Assembly (NCBI GenBank): GCA_033060915.1
Contig: CM065378.1
Span: forward strand, 29,818,001-29,882,000
DNA length: 64,000 nt
Reading direction: 5' to 3'
Source of the DNA: Euryodendron excelsum
Lineage: Eukaryota; Streptophyta; Magnoliopsida; Ericales; Pentaphylacaceae
A program made the position numbers and the translations under genes. The notes beneath the pieces were generated by a model that searched no databases, was not told the DNA's origin, and worked only from the letters and a program-made list of their open reading frames with translations. Each line of letters starts with the position of its first letter. The stretch's first letter is position 1. This document shows positions 35,040 to 47,882 of the stretch, piece after piece.

Positions 35040-36053
35040 ACAAGGACTTGGCCAGCCTGGTGTGACTTCTAATTAGGAGAATAAATATATAAAAAAAGAA
35101 TTTAAAAATTACAAATACATTAAAAAAATAAAATAAAATAAAATAAGTAAGCAAGCCTACCTAACGTGCCTGATATAATAGAGAACCTTGGGTCTGTACA
35201 AACAAACACACCCACAACTTGCCACGACCGAACAACTTGAAATATATATAACAAAGACTTTATAATTATATGTAAATAAATACCTAAATAAAGTCAAAAT
35301 AAATTGACAATACATCAAGAAGGCAAGCTGACATATTACAATATAGAGAATCTTATGCTGTGTTTGGATCAATGATTTAGTGAGAAAAAAAAATATAAAA
35401 TTATATTGTATGTTTGATTATTAAAGAAATTAAAGGATAAAAAGAGCATAAAAGGAAAGAAATAAGAATTTGAAATCTCTTAATTTATTTTTTTTCCTCA
35501 CATTTTTATTTTTCATTGATAAATTTGGATTTCACACAGCAGAACAAGGACTTAGCCAGCCTGGTGTGACTTCTAATTGGGAGAATAAATATATAAACAA
35601 AGAATTTAAAAATTACAAATGCATATAAAAAAAAACAAAATAAGTAAGTAAGCCTACCTACCATGCCTGATATAAAAGAGAACCTTGGATCTGTACAAAC
35701 AAAGACACCCACAACTTGCCACGACTTAACAACTTGAAATATATATATATATATATATAACAAAGACTTTGCAATTATATGTATATAAATATGTAAATAA
35801 AGTCAAAATAAACTGACAATACATCAAGAAGGCAAGCTGACATACCACCATATAGAGAATTTTATGTTGTATTTGGATGAATGATTTGGTGAGGAAAAAA
35901 AAAATATATATATAAAATTATATCGTTTGTTTGATTATTAAAGAAGATAAAGAGTAAAAAGAGCATAAAAAGAAAGAAATAAGAATTTAAAATCTCTTAA
36001 TTTTTTTTCCTCACATTTTTATTTTTCATTGATAAATTTGAATTTCAAACAGC
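35040..36053. repeat. Direct tandem duplication of a unit of about 507 bp, each copy ending in a MITE-like segment
   Basis: Unit 1 (35040-35543) and unit 2 (35544-36053) both run from ACAAGGACTT(G/A)GCCAGCC to a TTCA(C/A)ACAGC-type end and align along their whole length with scattered substitutions. The last 180 bp of each unit (35358-35540 in unit 1) start GCTGTGTTTGGATCAATGA and end with its near-inverse TCATTGATAAATTTGGATT...CACACAGC, which looks like a hAT-type MITE. No protein is encoded. Confidence 0.85.
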
Positions 36054-36388
36054 ATAAAGTTGCATAAAAAAAGTCTTACACAACCAGTAGCCACTTCCAA
36101 CGAAAATTAAATGTGACAACAAAGACTTTTTTTAATTCTTAAAAAAAATGCAAAAGGGATAATGAAAACAAATAGATGAATAAATAAAGGGCCGACCTAC
36201 CGCGTTTGAAGCATTCATGTATTCAAATTCAAATTTGACGAGTGCAAAATTTATTTAGAATAATGTCAAAGTGTGTAATAAGGCTTGCATGATATAATGG
36301 TTTATTCATAATGTATTAGACATTATGGTTGAAGAAATTAAAGGAATTAACATAATTGAACAAGAATATTTTAGAAGTTCAATACTCC

Positions 36389-36396
36389 TATTTAAG
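36389..36396 (+). promoter_or_regulatory. Possible TATA box of MATH gene C
   Basis: TATTTAAG lies 61 bp upstream of the ATG at 36457; an ACGTGG word (36410-36415) lies between. Position and AT content fit a plant core promoter, but nothing else supports it. Confidence 0.3.
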
Positions 36397-36456
36397 CCCA
36401 AAGATCACGACGTGGGTTTTACCTGATCTAAGGACCACCAACTAGAGCTCTTAGCC

Positions 36457-36532
36457 ATGGACAAGCAGATAGTAGTCTTGGAAGAGAAGACGAGGGACCT
36501 AATGCTAGTAACCGCGAACGAAGGGGCACTCG

Positions 36533-36578
<46 letters not shown>

Positions 36579-39500
36579 GGTATACACATGTATGTACATG
36601 GCTACAAGAACTTATGGGGGAAAGGTGCTTGATAATGCTTTGCTTGTGTTGAAATTTTCACTTGGATTCCTCTTTTGTGTTCTGAATCTTTTAATTTAAT
36701 TTAGAACCTATTTCATTGAATTTTCCATCTTAGGGACGTTATGTTGCCTGGTGGAGAGAATTATTTGGCAGATATTAGAAACTTCCCTAATTGTCCTCAA
36801 TTACCTACACAATCAATCTAATCTAATTTATTTAACATATCTATATAGAAGTAATGATGGTCTAAATTTTAACTCTCGTTCCTAGGTAGTGACTACGTAG
36901 CACTCTCTATTACATATAGAGATAATCATGGCCCATTCTGTTTATTTATCCTTATTAAAGAGAATTCGTAAGCACAATTGTAAAAAAGTTCATCTGAATG
37001 AGTCATTTATATGCACCCATACGACCACAATCTGTGTATTTGTTCGTTTATTTTCATTGGTTAGTGGTGATTCTTTTTTGTGTGCTTGGTTGTGGAGGGT
37101 TTTAGAGGCTTGGTTAACATACATCACAAAGAGATTCAACAGTTGTTGAAGGAAAACATATTGCATGATCAGTAGCACTTAAACCACTTCATACGTGGAA
37201 TATGTGCATAATAAATCATATACACGGGCACTCTCTTTACGAGTATGTTTTTAATTTCTTTTTTTTTTTTTTTTTGTACACTTGTTTCGTAAGATAGCAA
37301 AGAGGATGAACATTTTGGTAATCATGTCCCTGTATTGGTTTTATGAATATCCACAGAAAACGTTGCAAGAAGCTCTCTTTCTCAGCTTGAGGCCATCTCT
37401 ACTTCAAGTAAGCTTCAATTTGCCAAAGAACTTTAAGAGGTTTTTTTGTACTATAACTACATATATGGACACATGTATACCTAAACACTCTGTCATTCCG
37501 TCATTTGTTTCTCTTGCTGGGTCTCTCTCTTTTTGCCATGTCTTGGGTCCCTTTCTTCCTTATACTAGCTACAGTTACTAATACAAGATATATATATATA
37601 TATATATATATGCTGTCGTCTGCATACGTATTAAATTTTATATTGGGAGTGGTTAGGTATCGGAGGTTAATAGCTTATGCCATGAAAGTGGGTTTTTATG
37701 TCGATGGGTTATCAAACAAAAGTAGGGTGGCTCAACACAATTTAAGATTTAAAGCGATCATTTTATATTTTTTTTTATAGATTTTAATATTGTTGAACAA
37801 TTCTTTGTTTAAATAAATGTTGTTATGTTTTCTTAATTTAACTAGTGTGTGGATTTGAGGCTTTTTTCCTCATTTGAACATGACTCTTTTTTTAAGAAAA
37901 AGATGTAAAAACTATGTAAGTTCTCACTAGCATGCAAACTTTAAATATTTTAAACATTTTGGGGTGTCAAATTTTTTTTTATCTTTACAAATTATTTACT
38001 TGTTTGCTAAACTAATTCTTTTGAGAAATTAACTATTATATTTGAATTTGAACATTCTTTTCTAAACAATGGCTTTTTTCTTATATGGACTGAGGTCTTT
38101 TTTTAAATAGATATGTAAAAACTATATACAGTCTTAACTGTAGCAAGGTTTTAAACAATTGGGGCCTTCAATATTTGTTCTTGCTCTACCCAATTTATTT
38201 ATTGTTTAAACCAGTATTTTTTTAAGTTCATTAGTGGAGTTGATTTTTGCATTCTTTATTGAAGAAGAAATTATGTAGCGCTTTTACTATAGCATGTAAG
38301 GTAAGATTTTGGGCCCTCATTTTTTTAATTCTTTGTTAAACCAATATTTTTGTAAATTCACTAATATAATTGATTTCGGTCTTCTCACAAGCATGCCTCT
38401 TTTTTTTCTTCTTATTTGGACTGGGTATTTTGTTTTTTGTATATATTGATTTCATAGATCGTGAATGTAACAATGGAAAGAGTTTTTAAAAAAATAATAT
38501 TTGTAATAAGTCAATTGCAGAACCAAAATGCAAAATTAGTAGATAAACAATTATTTGTTAACATACATTAAATTAAAATGATATATTTGATAGCATTGAT
38601 ACTGAGATAATATAATAAAATTTTATCGAGCAATTGTAAAACTACATATATTTATATATTTTTATAAGAATAATAGTACCAATTTATTAAGATTTTCTTT
38701 CATTTATAGTTTGAGAATTATTATTTAAATTTTTGTATGACCCATTAATTCAAATTTTTGAACCCGTCACTGCACCTCTCGGTGTTGTTGTGGATAGGGT
38801 TCTGCAGGACAACGAAAGAGAAATAAGAACACCTTTTTTTTGTTAGTGACATTTGTGTTTGTGGAAAAGGCTTAGACATGGTTTGAGTACCTATCGATTT
38901 GAGAAGCTAGAGGCTGTGAAGAGACGTCGAGGACAATGTATGTGTGGATATGTGTGACATAAGGGTATAATAGTTTTGACATGTGCAATTCATTTATTTT
39001 GAAGCAACCATGTGAGAAAAGGCAATAGTAAATACTTGTTAGGTATGAGTCCAAATTAGGCATGTTGGATGCACATTCGTACTCTTGTTGATGTAGCGGA
39101 TATTAAGAGAACAAGAAAATAAACTCTAATCCGTTGATTCATCACGAATACCAGATTCAGAGCTGTCCTGCAACCTATTGATTCACCACAAATGCTAGGT
39201 TCTAGGACATCAAACAGTCGTTGATTTTCGTAGAAAATACCTAATGGTTGGAAAAGTGCAAAAATCGCACACAAGTTTATTATTCATCAAAAGCTGCTGA
39301 AAATGTCTTAAACAAGAACATAAATAGGCGGCACAAAACCCTAGGCCTGAGACAAAACCGGGTTAAAAGGAAAACTAACAAAAAGTCCACAAAAATAAGC
39401 CCAAAACACAAAATAGTCCCAAAACCGTATTTAGAAGCATTTTTTTCGCAATTTCCTAGGCTGAAAAATCATTTTATATTTTTTCCTTTTTCCGGCTCGT

Positions 39501-41849
39501 CGATACCTTTTCAAAGACATATTATAATGGCGAAACGAAGTTACGAGTCAAAAGTTATGGTCGATTGAAATTTACCGACCACCGGCCCGGATATATCGCC
39601 GTTGCCGCGTTTCCAAATAATCTTCGGCAATGCGATCCGCATCACTTACCCAACCATCATGTGTTTGACACGAGTATTTTAAATATTTCGAAGAGCCTAG
39701 GTAAGATAGACTGAATTATATGAACGGACAAATTTAATTAACTTTGTGCAGAAGAAGCAAGATTTCTGAGAGATACACCACCAGCTCACTACACTCTTAA
39801 GATTGAGTCATTCTCACTAATGTCAAAGATGTTGATAGATGTTAATAAGGATGCTAAGGAGCATAAGTATGAATCGAACGTTTTTGAAGCCGGTGGCTAC
39901 AAATGGTAAGCTCTTATTTTTGAAGTTCACCTATGTATTCCAATTAAGATGAATGTATATATATATACATATAATCTGACTCTTTTAAGTCTTTTGAATT
40001 GAAGGAAACTGTCTCTCCACCCAAATGGTGACAAACAAAGAAATGGGGAAGGATTCATCTCTCTGTATTTGGTAATTGCAGAGACGAATAATTTACCTCT
40101 TGGTTGGGAGGTGAAGGTGGACTTCAAATTGTTTGTGTTTGACCAAATACAGAACAAGTACCTGACCATCCAAGGTATGTATGTATTGTTGACATTCTAA
40201 CAATCAGTCCTTTCTACCATACCATGTGTGTGAGGCTTCTGAATTTTCATTCTCATCATGCATATTGTGCATGAATTACGCTACTACTCTACATACACCA
40301 GCTGATGTGTTTCTTTGATTCCAATTTTTCAATGCTTAGATGCCAATGGGAATGTGAGAAAGTTCCATAGGATGAAAACGGAGTGGGGTTTTGCCCAATT
40401 ACTCCCACTCAGTGTTTTCAAGGATACTGCTAATGGATTCCTCATCAGCGACACTTGCGTATTTGGCGCAGAAGTTTTTGTTATATATTATACTGGCAGA
40501 GGAGAGAGTCTAAACTTATTGCAGGGACTGGAGACTTACACTTGGAAGATCGATAAATTTTCGTCTATGAAGGACGAAATTCATTACTCTGATGTCTTCA
40601 CTATCAAAAATAGGAAGTGGTACATATGCTGCAACTGTTGATTACTTTCTCTCCTATATCCATTACACTACTACTACTATTATGACATTATTAAGCAGAT
40701 CGATAATTTGATGGACCATGACTTTTTTTTTTTTTTTTGGGCGGCTGAATCTAGGAAACTAAGGCTTTATCCCAGAGGAGTTGCAACGGCAAAGGACAAA
40801 TCCGTGTCCCTCCTTTTAAAGTTAGATGATGTGGAAAACTTTCCTTCTGAACCAACAACATATGCAAAATTCAGGCTACGCATAATGAACCAGTTCCATG
40901 GCAAGCATGCGGAATCGCCAGGTGATGTTTCATTTCCACCATTTTTTGGTCATCGCCATATCTGAGGTGCCGCTTGTACCCAATCCCCCTCCCATTTAGT
41001 TTATGGTAGACAATAGATATTAAATATACTACTGATATTCCTTGTTTTTCCTATAAAAAAAAATATTTTGATTCAAGGTCCTCAGTGGCTTTAATTATCA
41101 GAGAGTAAATTAAATGCTACCAACGGGACTTGTTGAGTTGATAAGGATCATGCACTTCGCTTGACACGCCTAGATTCGATTCTTACTGCTAGTAATTCCT
41201 AGGCGATCTATAAGTACAATCTAAATAGTCATAAATGCCAGCAAGTCGCATTGGCCTTTGATTTGGCTAGCCTCTCCTTATCTTAAACTTTTAATAACTA
41301 ATAAATTAAATTCTTGCATAATAAATACTTTTCAGTGCAATCAATTAGGTTTTGATTCTATATTTTCTACAAAGGGAACTTCCTAAAAATAAATAATTAT
41401 GGAGTTCTATTCTCCAAAAAACAGTAAGATATAACTTCAATAGGGTACTTTCTTTTGAGTACTTCTCTTTGTTTATTTTTTAAAATTTAAATATTTATCT
41501 ACAAGTTTGCTAGAAATTAATTATAAACTATTTTGGCTTATATAATTTTTGCACAAGTTTATTTTAAAATTTTTTATACTTTATTATACCTTAGACTTAT
41601 AGCCTAGAGTGTTTTAATTTCTGCCTTTACCCTTGCATACACGTTTATGGTAATCACACTTCAATACCCAACTATTCTCTTGCCGTTACTGCCCAATTTT
41701 CCGCTGCTCCAAAGGACTCCTGGGGTCGCTATTCATTGTTGTCGTTGACGGACGTACGTGATATTTCTAAGGGCTTTCCTGTGAACGATACTTTAATTGT
41801 TCAAGTCGAAGTTATTGCTGTATCCGGAGTGAAGAATTTCTCAGGCTAG
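36457..41849 (+). CDS. MATH-domain gene C (double MATH, ubiquitin-hydrolase-12-like subfamily), best-preserved copy
   Basis: Predicted exons: 36457-36532, 37357-37407 (microexon), 39752-39905, 40005-40174, 40340-40619, 40755-40921 and 41686-41849. Together 1062 nt are in one frame, giving 353 residues. Residues 1-25 (MDKQIVVLEEKTRDLMLV) look helical. MATH 1 spans about 54-190 (YESNVFEAGGYKWKL, NLPLGWEVKVDFKLFVF, RMKTEWGFAQLLPL, DTCVFGAEVFV). MATH 2 spans about 191-350 (YTWKIDKFSSM, HYSDVFTIKNRKWKLRLYP, TYAKFRLRIMNQFHG, WGRYSLLSL, VNDTLIVQVEV). MATH domains are protein-binding; no catalytic peptidase domain is present. No stop or frameshift is seen. The weak point is the last intron: where the sister loci have TTGCAG, this one has TTGCCG, so the acceptor AG is gone. 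Without it, translation past 40921 stops near 40963, losing about the last 50 residues. Intron 1 holds long CT and TA microsatellites. Confidence 0.75.
37357..37407 (+). CDS. 51-nt microexon of MATH gene C
   Basis: Bordered by TCCACAG and AAGTAAG. It is in phase 1 on both sides and so can be included or skipped without changing the frame. It encodes NVARSSLSQLEAISTS plus split codons. A homologous 51-nt exon with intact borders is at 47338-47388. Its own conservation in length, phase and splice signals between two diverged loci is the evidence; no transcript is available. Confidence 0.55.
41114..41290 (+). mobile_element. tRNA-derived SINE-like sequence in the last intron of gene C
   Basis: The text GGACTTGTTGAGTTGATAAG resembles a tRNA box A region, and AGATTCGATTC (41172-41182) resembles box B at the right spacing. 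A non-tRNA body of about 100 bp follows, ending in pyrimidine- and AT-rich DNA. No clear tail or target duplication, so this is a degenerate SINE at best. Confidence 0.4.
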
Positions 41850-41983
41850 ATTAATACATACGTACCTGATGCTTTTATTTCAGTAAATAATTAAGACAAC
41901 GGTGTCAGTATCCACTTGTTGTACCGTTAATTTTCTCTGCACCAACTTATAAAATGCAAGACTTTTATTTTTTTTTAAAGAAT

Positions 41984-43097
41984 TAAATACACTTTATCTT
42001 TTTGGATATGATTCAAAATCAAATAACTCCTCCTCTTTTAAAAATGAACACGTAACATTTTTGTAATTTGAAGTGTAACCGTTAGTTTTTCTATCTAATT
42101 TAACGGTTTGTAGTTTGATTTAATTTTTTACTGTAAAATTAATTCTTTTAATAAATTAAATTGACAGTTCTACCCTCGAGAGAAATTTTTTGCTTTTTTT
42201 TGGGCACTCACCTAACGGACCTTTTCTCTCTTTATTCTTCTTCCCCCCACTTCCGAACCAGTAACAACTCCATTCCCAATTTTTTTTTTTTTTTTTTTGT
42301 CTCTTCTCCTTCTACCCTCTTTAGCCACTACTTGCTGCCATGCACCTTCTTCTTATTTAGCACTCATATACACTGCCCATTAAAACCTCTTATCACCACC
42401 CACCTAACACCACCGCTTGTAACCCAAATCTCCACCTATGCCACTTTTGCACCCTAGCCATCAAGCTTGCACCTCAGCCAAAATAAAATGGCACCTTGAC
42501 CCATTCGCATCCCACCGTAAACAAAATTCTGTGCCGCTGCTACTAGCCACATCATAGCCAGTGGTCTAGCTCCGGTAATGAAAACCTAGTCGAAAAACGT
42601 ACCCAGTTGGAAAACCCAGTCGTCTAGCTTCGAGCAACGAAAACACCCCTTCCCCCTCACCCTTCCCCCAGGTTGCTTAAACCCCTCTGCATTTCTTTAG
42701 TAGAATATTCATATATACATGTATATATATCAATATATATCCAGCAATAGTTTCTACTGAAAATTTTATTTTGTCTTTTGTTTTTTTTGTGTAATTAGAG
42801 ATAGCAGCAAGAATGCTCAAAATTTAATAAGGTATTGATCATCAAAAACCGGGTTGCAGAGTTTAAAATTTGTTCCTTGATTGTGAAAAGAGAGAAACCC
42901 CCTTTCAAAAAAAAAAAAAAGAACAACTTGAACTGAAGAGAAGAATAAAGGAATGATATTTTAGTCATTTTAATTTAGATGTTAGTTTTGTAACAATTTG
43001 TATTTTACTCTAAATTAGAGTTATGTATTTATTTTATAAAAAAAAACAAGTAAGTTATGTGTTTTTGAATCATATTCAGAAAGGTAAAGCGTATTTA
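41984..43097. mobile_element. Inverted-repeat element (about 1.1 kb) in the 3' flank of MATH gene C
   Basis: The left end TAAATACACTTTATCTTTTT...ATGATTCAAAATCAAATAAC recurs inverted at the right end (TAAATACGCTTTACCTTTCT...ATGATTCAAAAACACATAAC), about 55 bp with few changes. No transposase; the core has a CT/C-rich patch. Comparison with locus D (GAGACTCTTTATTATTGTGCGTG) shows that the ACTTTTATTT before and the TTATTTCTTCTGTGCGGG after the element are the two halves of the ancestral flank, so the insertion site is well defined. Confidence 0.7.
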
Positions 43098-44147
43098 TTT
43101 ATTTATTTCTTCTGTGCGGGAACTTACTGCTTTTGATGTTCGCCTGCGAGTAGCGTTGAGAGATTGATAGGTTGAAAACAGTGAAATTCTCATCAAAATT
43201 GACGTTGAAACAAAAATAGCGGGTGTACCTAATTTATATATATAAAGTAAATTACACATATCACCCTTATACTTTACGTTTGGATTGTCACCGTTTTGCT
43301 AAGGGCCCATAACGGAGCTGACGGAAAGAAACCCATGTGACATACACAAGTCAATTTTAAGGACGAAAAGGTGACTGGCCCCACTCTCTCTTCACCGTAG
43401 AAGTTACCCTCCATAAACACCAGCCGAACACATAGTGAAATTCTTTCTTTTTGTTTTTTGGTTTTTTGTGCCTGATTTTGGAGGATTTTTGGAGATTGGT
43501 TAACATTCACTTGGTGGTTAAGGTTTAAAGTTTGGGATTAATTTTTTAAAGTTTAAGTTTAAAATTTCTTTAAGTGTTATTAATTTTTAAAATTATTATT
43601 AAGGTCTTTAATTTAGTAATTATCTAATTAATTTTTTAATTTTTATAGATGAAAAGACTATAAATACCTCGAGATTAGTTATGATGCATTCAAACTGACT
43701 CAAAAACCTAATCATTCAAAAAAAAAAAAAAAACACACATATGACGAAATGATTTAACCTTGCTTGATTATAATGTAATACAGGTTGAGTAAGACTTAAT
43801 ATATGATATATCCTTATAAATACTTTATTTTTGTTTGCTCAATAATCTTTAATTCAAATTAATTTTCTAATCAAATATCACAATACCATTAAGTACAAAT
43901 TAATTTTTCAAACTTCAATTTAATCGATTGATCGTTTCTCGGACACTGTGGATGCAATTGAAGCCAAAGAAAAATCAAAATAATATCTGAACCTTTATAC
44001 ATAAAAGCCAAAATAATATTTATTGAATGTTGAATCTGACATGCATGACGTTGATTTGAGCCTTGAATATTGATGACATCTGAACCTTTGTACATAAATC
44101 AATTTATATTTATTCAATAAGAAGAGCTCTAACAAGGTAAAGAAGTG

Positions 44148-44186
<39 letters not shown>

Positions 44187-45090
44187 AGAAGAAGAAGAAA
44201 GAGCGGACGTGGATTTCTCGGCCGGCCGTTCATGTCGTCGCCGTTCATGGTTGAGCTGCTCTCCGACTTTGGTCTGCGGAGAAATCTTCACAGTGTCTTT
44301 GGACCGTCCGGTTCTGTTGAACCGTGAACGGGTTCTTGTGGGTTGACCGTTAAACCGACTGTTTGAGCGATTTTCTAAAAATAAAACGGTTTTAAAAATT
44401 AGTGGATTTGAAGGTTAATTGGGACCCTGCCTAGGATCGATTTTCGATTTTTCCGATTGAACGGGCCGGTCGGATCTGATCCGGTTTTTAAAACCGTGGC
44501 ATATATATATATTATATATTTGTAATGATGGTTGTCAGCCCCACTTTTTTTTCAGGTTGTGTGCGTATAAGACTTCTATGCAAAGCAGTAAAGGAGAGAA
44601 GGTGGGGAAAAAGTCTCACTTTATTATTTTTTTTTTGGGTGTTTAAAGGGGTTAGTAGGCAAAGTTCCCTCTTAACCATCAGGGCAGCAATCGATTATGA
44701 CCCCAGCCATTTGAATTTATTGAGACGGTACACCAAATATTTTTTAGCCCAAGTTTAAAATTGAAGGCGACGTCGCAATTTATAAAAATGACCCCAGCAA
44801 AACAGTAAAGGTGATTCGAACCTAAACTTAGACCCATCAGGTGGAACCCCACCACCGAACCAAAACCCCGTTGAAAAAGTCTCACTTTATGCAAAGCAGT
44901 AAAAGGGGTGAACAAATGAGGAGAGGAAAAGTTTCACATTTACAGTGTGAGAGAGAACTAAATCGGAGAAGGAAAATCTTCCATCCAGCCATGGCAACCA
45001 AAGGCCACACCCACCTTCTCCGGCCACGCAACCATGGCTACATCCCACCAATCTAACAACATTGCAAACCCTCAAGTTGATTGTGTCACT

Positions 45091-45141
<51 letters not shown>

Positions 45142-45353
45142 GTTTATTATAGCTATAAAAGGGCGGAATGAAAGCTGTCAGAGATGATTTTGATCAGATC
45201 TGATCGTTGAATGGGGAGCGACCGAAGAGTAGGAGATATGATCTTTGTGTTCAGTTGGCCCGTCGACCGGTCCGGTAGAATCTCCAAAACAGTTTAATCT
45301 AAAACTGTTTTATTTTGTGAGATCTGTCAAAACCGTCTAGTTCAACCGTGATA
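43098..45353. other. Intergenic DNA with a MATH-locus fragment and GA repeats
   Basis: At 43444-43505 the phrase TGTGCCTGATTTTGGAGGAT...GATTGGTTAACAT matches 37080-37120 (intron 1 of gene C) and 46893-46930 (upstream of D), so a small piece of a MATH locus lies here. (GA)n runs are at 44153-44182 and 45093-45130, the second followed by a G run. GC-rich words such as AACCGTG and CCGGTC occur at 44300-44510 and 45255-45350. No gene is supported. Confidence 0.5.
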
Positions 45354-46300
45354 CATGGTTATTGATACCGTATTGTACCGGCCGATAATAACTATTTCAG
45401 GAAAAAAACCGAACAAGCAAGGTCAGATTTTGTTCCGGTGAAGTTCTCGCCCTATACCGGATCTTTTCGTCACTTTTTCGGCCATTCCGTCGTGTTCCGC
45501 ATCCTGGACTGTAAGGCAGTTCAAATTTTAAGTGATATTTTGGTAGGCATTTATTGCCTATAATGTCAAAAGAGAACTATTAGGCTGTCAATGGAGGACT
45601 TACTGTCCAAGGCTTGGTGTCCTTTGTTGAACGTCACGTATACACACGCTCACCCCTATCTCTCCTTCGTCTCTCCAGGCATGATCGTCAATATCCACCA
45701 ATCGACGCATCGTTTTTATAATGATTATTGTGATCGGTTATTGAATGGCGTATCGAATTTATTAATATTTTATACATATGTGGTATTTATTTATGGTATA
45801 TTATTTTTTAAAATATTTATTTATATATTATTTAATATTAAATTAGATTTATACATCGTAAATATTAAATATATTTTAAATACCGTATTGAATTTATCGT
45901 TATTATATTTTATATATATAAAATTATATATTTATTTATAATATATTATTTTTTAAAATATTAACATTATTCATATAAAGTATTATTTAATATTAAATTA
46001 TTTTTACATAATATAAACATGTAATTTAATCCATAAGTAGATATTTAAAAATATTTAAAAGATATATTACTTGTCTAGTATTTATTATTTATTAAAATAA
46101 TAGATATTTATAATAAAAAATAATAAAAATAAATTATTTTAAAAAAAATTACACAAAATTTGGTGTATACCGGTACCACCCGATGTAGACCAGTATTGTT
46201 CGATATTTAATCAATGTGAAACATATTTTTCTTTACACTATTTTATGACTGGTGCGGTGCGTACCAACCGATATGGGCCCGTGCGAAATATACAACTATG
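45354..46300. mobile_element. Inverted-repeat element, 'ATAGTTATTGAT' family, copy 2 (about 950 bp)
   Basis: The left end CATGGTTATTGATACCGTATT and the inverted right end CATAGTTGTATATTTCGCA match imperfectly. The interior starts with CCGG-rich DNA as in copy 1 and then becomes very AT-rich. A further end-like fragment (GATACGTTGCTAACTATACC) at 46780-46800 suggests another truncated copy next to it. Confidence 0.5.
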
Positions 46301-47337
46301 CTTCCAGGCCACGTAAAAATCAATGGTCTAAAAAGCTGCCTGATTCTTGTTACTCATCAATCCCACTATCTGTATATACATATTATTTAATTTCTTTTTT
46401 TTATACATATTATTTAATTTAATCCCACCATCTCTATATACATATTATTTAATTTCCTTTTTATTTCTATTTCTAAGTTGCCTAAAACTTAATCTCTTAT
46501 TAAAATAAACTCTTTAATTTTTGTATTACTATAAGAGTATCATCATAATGTTATCCATAAATAATACTATTTATTTGTCAAGTATATTTAAGCAAAACTA
46601 ATTTAGCATTCAACAATACTTGATATAGGTAATGTTATATTATGTACATTAAATGTTAGAAATAAATATTTATGTTATAAAATATGTGATATTTATCAAG
46701 CTAAATTTGAAATGGTATATTAAAATGCACCGGTATTGATATCGATATTGATACGTATCATATCAATAATAAAAACGATACGTTGCTAACTATACCGTGA
46801 ACCGTTAAAACCTTATGCCTTATGCAGTTCATTAAAACCGGACCACTGTGACCATAGCCGAATAGATGGTGGTGTTTCTTTTTTTTGTGTGCCTGATTCT
46901 GGAGTATTTTAGAAGATTGGTTAACGTACATCACAAAGAGATTTAACCATGCTCGAATAGGAAAAATATATTACTTGTTTAGGACTCAACTACTTCATAC
47001 GTGGAATATGCATATAATATAGGTTTTGTTAACATGTGTCGGTGGAGCATATTTTATATATATTTTGTTTAGTTGTACAAAATATTAAAAATTATATTTT
47101 TAGTGTTAAAAATTATGAAAATACAAATTCAAACACTTTGTACAACTAGATAAAACATGATTAATTTTTAAATGATACATATTAGCATTTCCCTGTAATA
47201 TATCATATACATAACATAGAACTCTCTTTAACAACCAAGCTCAAATTTTTTTTTTGCTACACTTGATTCGTAATGTAAAATGTGGATGAAATTTTTTGTA
47301 ATCATGGGCTCTGTATTGGTTTTATGAATATTCACAG
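46301..47337. other. AT-rich DNA upstream of MATH locus D
   Basis: 46870-47337 is homologous to 37066-37356, the DNA before the microexon in gene C, including TTGGTTAACNTACATCACAAAG and CTTCATACGTGGAATATG. No counterpart of the first exon (the MDKQIV-type start) was found, so locus D lacks its 5' end. Confidence 0.55.
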
Positions 47338-47388
47338 AAGACGGTTCAGGCGACTCTCTTCCTCAGCAGGGGGCTATCTCTACTTCAG
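47338..47388 (+). pseudogene. 51-nt microexon of MATH locus D
   Basis: Bordered by TTCACAG and a GTAAAC donor; phase 1 at both ends. It aligns with 37357-37407 of gene C, ending in the same AISTS residues. Confidence 0.5.
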
Positions 47389-47784
47389 GTAAACTTCAAT
47401 TTGCCTATGAATTGTATTTGTACTATAATATGGACGCATGTATACATAATACACTCTCTAAGTCCACCATTTATTTCTCTGGCTGGTCTCTCTCCTCTTC
47501 TCTCTCATCTCTCTCTCTCTCTGAAGTATTGGGTCCCTTTCTTTCTTGTACTCAAACAGCTACAGTTTCTAATACAAGAGATGTATATGCGGGTCCTCTG
47601 CATACATATTAAGTTTTATATTGGATGTTAACAGCTAATTATGGCATTAAAGTGGGTTTTCACGTTGGTGGATCATCAAATCAACGGAGGAGAAGACTAT
47701 ATAGTTACATGTGATGGGCACTTAAAACATACATACAAACTGTAACACTCGCACCAACTCCACAAATTCCCATTCAGATCCTTT

Positions 47785-47823
47785 CCATTTCAAGTGAGAA
47801 ATGGAGAGTTTCACTTGAAATGG
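47785..47823 (+). repeat. Perfect 13-bp stem hairpin in an intron of locus D
   Basis: CCATTTCAAGTGA (47785-47797) and its exact reverse complement TCACTTGAAATGG (47811-47823) enclose a 13-nt loop. Weaker pairing extends a few bases outward. It may be the remnant of a MITE. The surrounding DNA contains more CATTTC and AATGGAG words. Confidence 0.6.
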
Positions 47824-47882
47824 AGAGGTCCATTTCATTTCACACGGGGCCCAAAATGGAGTCACTTCTCACTTGTTAAAAT

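Noticed and set aside
44145..44327. Arg/Glu-repeat frame (KREREREREREG)
   Set aside because: It is a translated (GA)n microsatellite.
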